Shown piece by piece: positions 45,696 to 51,896 of a DNA stretch of 58,309 nt. A model generated the notes under the pieces. It did not search any database, was not told where the DNA came from, and saw only the letters and a program-made list of their open reading frames with translations. The first letter of the stretch is position 1. Each line of letters starts with the position of its first letter. The position numbers were made by a program, and so were the translations under genes. Origin of the DNA: Ruoffia tabacinasalis (GTDB lineage: Bacteria; Bacillota; Bacilli; Lactobacillales; Aerococcaceae); contig NZ_VBSP01000009.1 in the NCBI RefSeq assembly GCF_005864045.1, positions 1 to 58,309 on the forward strand, in the 5' to 3' direction.

Positions 45696-45781
45696 CATTC
45701 AATTAAAATTCGAGTGCTCGTTTCCGGCTAATCAGTCATTCGATTAAAATTCGAGTGCTCGTTTCCGGCTAATCAATCATT
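45696..45781. repeat. Two tandem 41-bp repeats
   Basis: Units 45696-45736 and 45737-45777 (both carrying AAAATTCGAGTGCTCGTTTC, then CGGCTAATCA) differ at two positions, and a third copy begins with CATT at 45778. GAAACAAGCATTC (45688-45700) and GAGTGCTCGTTTC (45712-45724) form an imperfect inverted repeat, so each unit can fold. Confidence 0.8.
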
Positions 45782-45924
45782 ATACTGGTCCTATGAACGT
45801 GGACAACCAGGCATATGCTCATTTATATCGTGAACAAATCCTATTTCAGCTATAAAATACGTGGACCAAGTAGTTTATTTCAGAATAATTATAGACCAGA
45901 CGTCATTAACTGTTATTTTTATAG
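45782..45924. other. Intergenic segment with weak inverted repeats
   Basis: ACTGGTCC near 45785 and GGACCAAGT near 45865 form an imperfect inverted pair about 90 bases apart, and CGTGGAC occurs twice. No ORF with a ribosome binding site was seen. The whole gap 45620-46050 otherwise holds only terminators and repeats. Confidence 0.4.
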
Positions 45925-45962
45925 AAAAAGAAGCAAGAACAATAGTAAACTGTCCTTGCTTC
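45925..45962 (-). terminator. Terminator downstream of the LysM/CAP gene
   Basis: On the minus strand GAAGCAAGGACA pairs with TGTTCTTGCTTC and runs into TTTTTC. Confidence 0.8.
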
Positions 45963-46006
45963 CTAATATTAATAATGTTTTGTGAACTAGAATTGAAATC
46001 CTATCA

Positions 46007-46046
46007 GATATCGAATTTATGGCAGTAAATTCGGTATCTTTTATTT
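46007..46046 (+). terminator. Hairpin at the convergent end
   Basis: GATATCGAATTTA and TAAATTCGGTATC form a 13-bp stem with one G-T wobble and a 6-base loop, followed on the plus strand by TTTTATTTTA. It may stop plus-strand read-through into the CAP gene. Confidence 0.6.
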
Positions 46047-46050
46047 TACT

Positions 46051-46389
46051 TTAGTTACTGAATACTTGTGTTGAATAGATAATGATGTTGTCTCCATTTT
46101 CGTATGTATCAAGTTGAATTGCATGATCTAAATACGAACCATCCATCATGTTTTCATAGTGTCCTGGACTCTTCTTCCAATTATCAAATAATTTTTGAGC
46201 GATTTCTTCTGGTGCCGCATTGCGTGAGATATATGTTTGTTGCAGGTTCTCTCCGACAATCGTTCCACCTTGATCAAAGCCGGGTGCTGTGTAGAAAGAT
46301 AATCCATTCGGTCTTGTATGTGAAAAATGTTCTGTAATTTCTGCTGTTCGACTTACGGCAGCATTTTGTAAATGATTACCATAATTCAA
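46051..46389 (-). CDS. CAP (SCP/PR1) domain fragment, separated by a frameshift
   Basis: 112 residues that are the missing C-terminal part of the LysM protein just upstream. LNYGNHLQNAAVSRTAEITEHFSHTRPNGLSFYT, GENLQQTY and FDNWKKSPGHYENMMD are classic CAP/SCP elements (FSHTRP, GEN, WxxSxGHxxNM). On its own it has no signal peptide and only a TTG near the overlap with the upstream frame, so independent translation is doubtful. Adding one T at AGTTGAAT (46388-46395, minus strand) would join both parts into one protein of about 430 residues. Confidence 0.8.
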   Translation of the reverse strand: MNYGNHLQNAAVSRTAEITEHFSHTRPNGLSFYTAPGFDQGGTIVGENLQQTYISRNAAPEEIAQKLFDNWKKSPGHYENMMDGSYLDHAIQLDTYENGDNIIIYSTQVFSN

Positions 46390-47345
46390 CTGGCTCTGCC
46401 CATTATTTGACGTTCTTGATTGACTAAATTATGGAATTCTTGAGTAACGGCATCAAGATTGACATTATTTGTATCAGTTACAGTCGTATCAACGGGTGGT
46501 AATTCATCTAAAGTTGTATCTGCTACTTGACTATCTCCTGTTTGATCAGGCGATTGTGTTGTTTCTACTTCACTCTCCTGGGCAATCGTTGTAGGGATAT
46601 CCCCTTCGGTTTTCGGAGTGTGTCCTGGAATGTTATTTGGGTCGTTATAGAATCTTTCTAACCAATAATCGTCATCATCCCAGTCGTCATCATAACGGTC
46701 ATCATCATCCCAGTCGTCATCATCCCAGTCATCGTCGTCCCAATCGTCGTCATCCCAGTCATCGTCGTCCCAGTCATCGTCGTCCCAGTCATCGTCATCC
46801 CAATCATCGTCATCCCAGTCATCGTCATCCCAATCATCGTCATCCCAGTCATCATCATCCCAGTCATCGTCATATGCACCAGCGACGTGGATATCTTGGT
46901 TATCAATGAGTCCGATTAAGACATCTGCAGTATTCATATGATAATCTTCGCTCAGACCATTCAAGTCTAATAATTGCTCAACGGTCAAACCTGCAGCGGA
47001 AGCAATATTTGGAAGAGTGTCTCCCCACTGAACAACATAAGCAATCGAACCTGCTTCTTCTTGACGAAGTAATTCCTCTTTTATTTCTTCAGGAGATTTT
47101 TCTTGCCAACGATTAATCAATGCATCTAAAGCAGCATTTTGTTCATTTTGCACTACCGGATGGCTTAATACATTATTTGTTTGAGTTTTTTCTACATTTT
47201 CAGTTGCGGAATTAGCTAAAGCACTTTCTAAGATATCAGTCGAATGACTAAAAGCTAATCCAATGGAAGCAACAACACCAATTGATAATAGAGCCTTTTT
47301 AACACTAAAACCTTTTCTTCTTAATAGATATTTCTTGTTTCGCAT
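46386..47345 (-). CDS. Secreted LysM protein with WDDDD repeats, CAP domain cut by frameshift
   Basis: 319 residues. The basic start and hydrophobic segment (about 16-33) form a signal peptide ending near SALA. A LysM peptidoglycan-binding domain lies at about 101-145 (YVVQWGDTLPNIASAAGLTVEQLLDLNG). About eleven WDDDD pentads with one RY interruption follow (about 158-225), then YWLERFYND, a Thr/Pro-rich linker, and the first helix of a CAP domain (FHNLVNQERQIMGRAS). The CAP domain then breaks and continues in another frame. AAGAAGG precedes the ATG. The minus-strand promoter at 47393-47429 matches those of sigI and the PepSY gene. Probably a wall-bound surface protein of the SigI regulon. 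Confidence 0.85.
   Translation of the reverse strand: MRNKKYLLRRKGFSVKKALLSIGVVASIGLAFSHSTDILESALANSATENVEKTQTNNVLSHPVVQNEQNAALDALINRWQEKSPEEIKEELLRQEEAGSIAYVVQWGDTLPNIASAAGLTVEQLLDLNGLSEDYHMNTADVLIGLIDNQDIHVAGAYDDDWDDDDWDDDDWDDDDWDDDDWDDDDWDDDDWDDDDWDDDDWDDDDWDDDDWDDDDRYDDDWDDDDYWLERFYNDPNNIPGHTPKTEGDIPTTIAQESEVETTQSPDQTGDSQVADTTLDELPPVDTTVTDTNNVNLDAVTQEFHNLVNQERQIMGRAS
46669..46874. repeat. 15-bp coding repeat array (WDDDD) in the LysM/CAP gene
   Basis: A tandem 15-base unit (minus strand GACTGGGATGACGAT and synonymous variants) encodes WDDDD. Asp codons vary between GAT and GAC, so the array is old enough to have collected silent changes, yet the protein repeat is preserved. Confidence 0.9.
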
Positions 47346-47392
47346 TTTCGTACCTTCTTTCTTATTTTTGACTTTGCTTTGCCAGTCGATAC

Positions 47393-47429
47393 ATAATACG
47401 AAAGCTATATTAATTTTAGGGACCTTTTT
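47393..47429 (-). promoter_or_regulatory. SigI-type promoter of the LysM/CAP gene
   Basis: On the minus strand: AAAAAGGTCCCTAAA, 14 bases, CGTATTAT. The same element, with the same spacing, precedes sigI and the PepSY gene. The CCC in the upstream block and CG in the downstream block resemble known SigI promoters (ACCCCC and CGAA in Bacillus). Confidence 0.8.
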
Positions 47430-47485
47430 GGAGGATAATTAGATTAAATCAATAAATATTTGTGCTATGATTTAACCAACTACAG

Positions 47486-47522
47486 AAAAAGGTCCCTAAA
47501 TTGTTAAAAAGTTACGTATTAT
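47486..47522 (+). promoter_or_regulatory. SigI-type autoregulatory promoter of sigI-rsgI
   Basis: AAAAAGGTCCCTAAA (47486-47500), 14 bases, CGTATTAT (47515-47522), followed 13 bases later by AGGAGG. It lies back-to-back with the matching promoter of the LysM/CAP gene. Confidence 0.8.
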
Positions 47523-47549
47523 ATATTGAGCAGATAGGAGGCATTTCAA

Positions 47550-48176
47550 ATCGAAAAACAAATTGAGCAACTAATTGAAGAACATTACGGCTTCATAATA
47601 AAAGTAGTTAGTGAGACTACCAATCGATATGTTAATGTTCAAAATGATGATGCTTTTTCAATTGCTTTGTTAGCTTTTAAGGAAGCCGTTGAAAAATATG
47701 ACGAGTCAAAAGGATCCTTATTGAATTTTGTAAAAGTGGTTATTCGAAGTCGTGTGATCGATTATCTAAGGAAAGAAAAAAAGAATGAAGAGATGGCATC
47801 CTTAGATTCGATGGAAGAATCAGGCGTACAATTTCAAGACGAATCGAGACAAAGCGAAAATGTATTAGCGATTGAAATTGAAGAGTGGAAAAGTACGATT
47901 GAAGACTTTGATATTAGTTTGGAGCAGTTAATAGAAGAATCTCCAAAACATAAAGATAGTCGCGAAAGAGCGATTCATATCTCGGAGAAATCAAGTAAAC
48001 ATAAGCCGATAACAATACCCTTATTTGAAAAGAAGCGTCTGCCTATAAAACTAACCGCAACATATAATAATGTCTCAGTGAAGGTTATAAAAGGAAACAA
48101 AGTGTTTATCACATCGACAATTATTATATTTAAAAATGGGTTAGCAAGCTTAATAGATTGGATAAAGAGGGGATAA
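47550..48176 (+). CDS. sigI: SigI-family RNA polymerase sigma factor, apparent AUC start
   Basis: 208 residues from 47550. Sigma-70 region 2 is present: YGFIIKVVSETTNRY, DDAFSIALLAFKEAVEKYDESKGSLLNFVKVVIRSRVIDYLRKEKK. The C-terminal part KKRLPIKLTATYNNVSVKVIKGNKVFITSTIIIF parallels the region 4-like end of Bacillus SigI (LPVKQIEQLVPVSRKTIERNRKYI). AGGAGG at 47536-47541 is eight bases before an in-frame ATC, and an in-frame stop lies at 47535-47537, so no ATG, GTG or TTG can serve near it. The next TTG (47667) has no ribosome binding site and would delete part of region 2. rsgI follows at the second base after the stop. The protein is slightly shorter than Bacillus SigI (251). Confidence 0.85.
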   Translation: MEKQIEQLIEEHYGFIIKVVSETTNRYVNVQNDDAFSIALLAFKEAVEKYDESKGSLLNFVKVVIRSRVIDYLRKEKKNEEMASLDSMEESGVQFQDESRQSENVLAIEIEEWKSTIEDFDISLEQLIEESPKHKDSRERAIHISEKSSKHKPITIPLFEKKRLPIKLTATYNNVSVKVIKGNKVFITSTIIIFKNGLASLIDWIKRG

Positions 48177-48177
48177 G

Positions 48178-49275
48178 ATGAGTAAATATGATGTAAAAGA
48201 AACGATTGTCATTGAAATCAAAGCAGATTACGTCATCGTCATGGACCCGAGTGGTGAAATTCATCGGTTGAAAAGAAAAGATTCTTTAGCCGTAGGCGAT
48301 CAAATTTTTTACTTTGATTCTGATCGATACCAAGCGAAAGAAAAAGTTCGACATGTGAATTTTAGGCCACTAATAAGTCTCGTAGCGGTTGCAGCAGTGT
48401 TGTTCTTATTCTTTAATCTTTCTCAAAATATTTTTGGTCCTTCAGAACCTGCATATGCAGCCATTTCAATCGGAACACAAGAAGGTGTTCAAGTTGAACT
48501 GAATGATGATTATGAAGTCGTTAGAGTTATTAATCGACTGGGTGAAATGGAGAATGAAAGTATAACTGAAGGGGAAAGCTTAAGCGAAATTACACCTTCA
48601 CTGGTAAGCCTCATTGATGAATCAGATTCCTTAGATGTTCTGATTGCTATCTCAGCCGCCAATGCGGATGATACGAATGCGATTGAGGATCTAGTAATAG
48701 ATGAGTTAAGGAACGCAATGGCAAACAATAATATTGTTGTTATTAAAGGAACAATGGAAGACTACGAAAATGCGACTCAACAAGAAGTCTTACTTGGTGA
48801 TTATCAATTGGCTAATGCAAATATTTCATTGTGGACAGATGAAGAAAGTCGCGTATTATCAGCTAAAGAAAAACGTGACCGCTTATCAGGAAACGCGGAG
48901 TATTATAATTTAAACCAAAGTAGTGAACGTTTTAGAGAATTGTTAGACAGTATTTATAATCGCTCAGAAGTTCAAGAACTACAAAGCTTCTTCCAAGGAT
49001 TAGTTACACCAAAACCAACAGATAATAGTGAATTTAATTCAGAGGATGATTGGTTCGAATCGTTTTATGATGAAGATTCTTATAATACTAATGACAGTGT
49101 AAATAGTTCAGTGAATACTTATATAGAAGACGACGATGACTGGGATGACGATGATTGGGATGATGACTGGGACGACGATGACTGGGACGACAATGACTGG
49201 GACGACGATGATTTTGATGACGATGACTGGGACGACAATGACTGGGATGATGATTTAGACGATGATGATGATTAA
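48178..49275 (+). CDS. rsgI: RsgI-family membrane anti-sigma factor with WDDDD tail
   Basis: 365 residues. The cytoplasmic N-terminus (1-60; KETIVIEIKADYVIVMDPSGEIHRLKRKD) is the RsgI anti-sigma domain, followed by one membrane helix (about 64-82). The outer domain begins AYAAISIGTQEGVQVELNDDYEVV, matching AYAYMTIDINPSVEMALNSDYEVI of Bacillus RsgI, except that the Asn-Pro where these proteins self-cleave is Gln101-Glu102. A helical region, the motif WFESFYDED and a 55-residue extracellular tail of WDDDD-like repeats follow. GGGG lies before the ATG. It should hold SigI inactive until an outside signal arrives. Confidence 0.88.
   Translation: MSKYDVKETIVIEIKADYVIVMDPSGEIHRLKRKDSLAVGDQIFYFDSDRYQAKEKVRHVNFRPLISLVAVAAVLFLFFNLSQNIFGPSEPAYAAISIGTQEGVQVELNDDYEVVRVINRLGEMENESITEGESLSEITPSLVSLIDESDSLDVLIAISAANADDTNAIEDLVIDELRNAMANNNIVVIKGTMEDYENATQQEVLLGDYQLANANISLWTDEESRVLSAKEKRDRLSGNAEYYNLNQSSERFRELLDSIYNRSEVQELQSFFQGLVTPKPTDNSEFNSEDDWFESFYDEDSYNTNDSVNSSVNTYIEDDDDWDDDDWDDDWDDDDWDDNDWDDDDFDDDDWDDNDWDDDLDDDDD
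49126..49272. repeat. 15-bp coding repeat array (WDDDD-like) in rsgI
   Basis: Encodes about eight WDDDD-type units with variants (WDDND, FDDDD, LDDDD) at the very C-terminus of RsgI. It is the least regular of the three arrays. Confidence 0.88.
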
Positions 49276-49281
49276 TTTTTG

Positions 49282-49318
49282 AAAAAGGTACCTAAAAACA
49301 AATCGACATTCGTATTAT
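49282..49318 (+). promoter_or_regulatory. SigI-type promoter of the PepSY gene
   Basis: AAAAAGGTACCTAAA (49282-49296), 14 bases, CGTATTAT (49311-49318). One base differs from the two other copies in the window. It starts seven bases after the rsgI stop. Confidence 0.8.
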
Positions 49319-49363
49319 TTAATAAGCCGAGCAAACGGTAAAAAAATAAGGGAGAGATAGAAA

Positions 49364-50329
49364 ATGAAGATGAAAAAATTCCTTCTACTCAGTGCATCAA
49401 TGCTTGCTCTAAGTGGCATCACGCCTGTAGTAAGTATTAATGCGCAAAATAATGATGTTGGTACTGTTGCGATTTCTCAAGAACAAACAAGTGAGTTACA
49501 AAATGCTTTTGATGAGGCAGTTTCACTTTATCAATCATACTATCCAAATGCCGAACTAACAGATATTGATATTCACATGCATCAAGAAACAGGGCAGTTT
49601 ATTACAAGAGTTCTTGGCCGTGGTGAGACAGAAGCATATCAATTAATTAGATATAACGGGGAAAACTTTTTTGCAAGTAAATCTAGAGATGATGACGATG
49701 ATAATTTAGCTATAAATGTTGATGAGCTGGCTTCCATCGAAGAAATCACTCAATCAGTCATGGATCACACTCAAAATAATAATATCGTTAATTGGAGTTT
49801 AGATAGTGATGACGATGATGATATCAGTGATGACGATAAACTAGAGTGGGAGATTACACTCATTGATGGTAATCGGGAAATCGAAGTCGAGATTGATGCC
49901 TTAACAGGGGATATTCTTGACCAAGATGATGGTAGAGATGACATTAATGACGATGTAAATGATGACGATAACGACGATGATGATCGCCATTACTACCGTC
50001 AATTCTATAATGATTATAGTGGAAGCCGCCCAACAGTTTATGATAATAATTATTACTATGGACGTGATGATAATCGTTACGATGACGATGATTGGGATGA
50101 CGACGACCGTTATGACGATGACTGGGACGACGATGATTGGGATGATGATGACCGTTATGATGATGACTGGGACGACGATGACTGGGACGATGATGACTGG
50201 GACGATGATGACTGGGACGATGATGACTGGGACGATGATGACTGGGATGATGACGACTGGGACGATGATGACTGGGATGACGATGACTGGGACGACGATG
50301 ACTGGGATGATGACGATTGGGACGACTAA
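49364..50329 (+). CDS. Secreted PepSY-domain protein with long WDDDD tail
   Basis: 321 residues. Signal peptide MKMKKFLLLSASMLALSGITPVVSINA without lipobox. Two PepSY-like units follow: about 42-135 (QNAFDEAVSLYQSYYPNAELTDIDIHMHQETGQFITRVLG...) and about 157-190 (LEWEITLIDGNREIEVEIDALTGDILD). After a DDxD stretch comes RHYYRQFYND and then WDDDD/RYDDD repeats to the stop (about 240-321), including some eleven uninterrupted pentads. It has no membrane anchor or LPXTG, so it is secreted or held by charge. PepSY proteins often restrain proteases or sense at the envelope. GGGAGAG precedes the ATG. Own SigI-type promoter. Confidence 0.85.
   Translation: MKMKKFLLLSASMLALSGITPVVSINAQNNDVGTVAISQEQTSELQNAFDEAVSLYQSYYPNAELTDIDIHMHQETGQFITRVLGRGETEAYQLIRYNGENFFASKSRDDDDDNLAINVDELASIEEITQSVMDHTQNNNIVNWSLDSDDDDDISDDDKLEWEITLIDGNREIEVEIDALTGDILDQDDGRDDINDDVNDDDNDDDDRHYYRQFYNDYSGSRPTVYDNNYYYGRDDNRYDDDDWDDDDRYDDDWDDDDWDDDDRYDDDWDDDDWDDDDWDDDDWDDDDWDDDDWDDDDWDDDDWDDDDWDDDDWDDDDWDD
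50080..50326. repeat. 15-bp coding repeat array (WDDDD) in the PepSY gene
   Basis: Tandem GACTGGGACGATGAT-like units encoding WDDDD with two RYDDD variants. The 3' half is the most regular array in the window, with many identical units, a substrate for replication slippage. Confidence 0.9.
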
Positions 50330-50390
50330 CGAGACGCATCGTTTAAATTAAGACGATTCAAACTAAGTTGAATAATTATTTTTAACAAGA

Positions 50391-50438
50391 AAAAAACGTA
50401 ATGAAAGTGGATTTGCTTCCCCTCTTCATTACGTTTTT
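50391..50438. terminator. Bidirectional terminator between the PepSY and DsbA-family genes
   Basis: AAAAACGTAATGAA pairs with TTCATTACGTTTTT, with inner GG/CC pairing. A-run left, T-run right. Confidence 0.88.
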
Positions 50439-50457
50439 ATTTGTTTATCTTTTGAAG

Positions 50458-51186
50458 CTAGTCGCAGATCCAAGTTCCATTTTCAACGCGACACGATGCG
50501 CCAGTATTATCACCTAATACTTGAAACTGAGGTGTCGTAGGTTTAGTGATATTAATATTTGCTTCTTGTGCTGCTTGCTCTAAAGCTTGTTCAATAAGCT
50601 CTTGAGGTTGGGCACCACTAATTAAGTATTTTTTATCAATGACTAAAGCTGGAGCTCCTTGGATACCATAAGCGTTAACCAGGGCTAAGTCATTTAAGAC
50701 AGCCTGTTTAGTTTCATCATTATTTGCTTGGTTCTTCCATGAATCAAAGTCGATGGACGTCTCTTTTACTAAGTCATCAATGACTTGTTGATCTGCAATA
50801 TTTAAATTACGTACGAACAAGCCTTCTTGAAGTTTATCAAAGACTTCCCAGTACATTGAATCGCCACCAATTAAACCAGCAGCTTTAGCTGCAATTAGAC
50901 CGGGTTGCGAATGAGGGAAGTTGAAGTCCGTCTGTTTCATGCCATCGATATTAAAGCGGTGCTCATCATCATTTTGATTTGCGGCTTCCCAATGGTTTAA
51001 TACTTCTGGTTTAACTGCTTCATGACTTCCGAACATTTGCTCAAAGTGTTCTACTTCCCAACCAAGGGCAAATGAGCGGTGTTGTATATCTAAATTTTGA
51101 TATTTATCCATGACTTTTCGCAAGCGATTTGACATCGGAAAGCAAAAAGAACAGATAACATCGTGGAAAAATTCGATTTCTAGCAT
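50458..51186 (-). CDS. DsbA-family thioredoxin-fold oxidoreductase (FrnE-like)
   Basis: 242 residues. The thioredoxin-fold CxxC motif is VICSFCFPM (Cys13 and Cys16), the helical insertion contains RSFALGWEVE and FNFPHSQPGLIAAKAAG, and the cis-proline loop reads GIQGAPALVID. This is the FrnE/2-hydroxychromene isomerase-like DsbA branch. There is no signal peptide, so cytosolic. An extra C-terminal Cys pair (ASCRVENGTWIC) may form a second disulfide. AAGGAGG precedes the ATG. It is not obviously linked to the SigI locus, which is convergent. Confidence 0.9.
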   Translation of the reverse strand: MLEIEFFHDVICSFCFPMSNRLRKVMDKYQNLDIQHRSFALGWEVEHFEQMFGSHEAVKPEVLNHWEAANQNDDEHRFNIDGMKQTDFNFPHSQPGLIAAKAAGLIGGDSMYWEVFDKLQEGLFVRNLNIADQQVIDDLVKETSIDFDSWKNQANNDETKQAVLNDLALVNAYGIQGAPALVIDKKYLISGAQPQELIEQALEQAAQEANINITKPTTPQFQVLGDNTGASCRVENGTWICD

Positions 51187-51272
51187 AATAGCCTCCTTTA
51201 TTTCGTAGTGTTAGTATAGCATATACACCCATCGTTACAATAAGCATTTGATTGTGTAAGCGGTAAGATTGC

Positions 51273-51695
51273 TTAACTTTTTTTCTGCCAGACTAGTTTA
51301 CGCTCGGGGTGTTCAATATTTGATAAGTATAAGCGGTCTCCTTCAATGTTAACTGAACGTTTTTGTTTTGATCCTCGATATGCAGGGATAAGGCTTAATT
51401 CCACAGAAGTAGTCATCACAGCTTTTTCTTCATCCAAACTAAAATGTCCTGAATATGCATGATACCCATGCATTCCCATGGCTTTCTCAACATCCGTTCT
51501 ATAGTGAGTGACGGCATCTTTAGATAAAGCTTCTTTTGCCATTATTTGAACAGAGAATAAGCCCGTGTGATCAAAGACTATATATCCTGTAGCATCTTCA
51601 CCTAAAGGATAAAAAACTTGGTCATTTTGATCGACTGATTCGAATGATTTAAGTGACCAAGTGGTTCCGATTAATTGTTCTTCTAAGTTTTTCAT
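51273..51695 (-). CDS. Lipocalin-like domain protein
   Basis: 140 residues without signal peptide. LIGTTWSLKSFESVDQNDQVFYPLGEDATGYIVFDHTGLFSVQIM and MHGYHAYSGHFSLDEEKAVMTTSVELSLIPAYRGSKQKR match the lipocalin-like domain (small beta-barrel proteins often fused to or near oxidoreductases). Ligand unknown. GGAGGTAAAT precedes the ATG. It is 86 bases upstream of the DsbA-family gene on the same strand, so co-transcription is possible. Confidence 0.78.
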   Translation of the reverse strand: MKNLEEQLIGTTWSLKSFESVDQNDQVFYPLGEDATGYIVFDHTGLFSVQIMAKEALSKDAVTHYRTDVEKAMGMHGYHAYSGHFSLDEEKAVMTTSVELSLIPAYRGSKQKRSVNIEGDRLYLSNIEHPERKLVWQKKS

Positions 51696-51896
51696 ATTTA
51701 CCTCCAGATATTTTTACATTAAGTACAGAATACTATAAATAGTCACTTTTAGCTGTATTATCGCTTGTGTAACACTTACCAATAATATTCTAAATTCAAA
51801 AAAAGGAAATAATATTATAGTAAATTAATTGACAAATTAAGTAAAAAGAAGCAAAATATAATTAGTTTTTAACTATCCTGTAAGGAGGATTTAATT

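Noticed and set aside
47667-47669. TTG 47667 as the sigI start
   Set aside because: No ribosome binding site, and it would remove conserved region 2 sequence encoded in frame just upstream.
46669-50326. Regular short repeats as a possible CRISPR array
   Set aside because: The 15-base units are contiguous, in frame and encode WDDDD; there are no spacers and no cas genes.
49944-50339. Minus-strand ORF rich in His, Pro, Ser and Arg opposite the PepSY gene repeats (similar ones at 46637-46909 and, Met/Thr-rich, at 49959-50351)
   Set aside because: Open only because the 15-bp repeat lacks stops in several frames; no ribosome binding site and the plus frame has signal peptide and domains.
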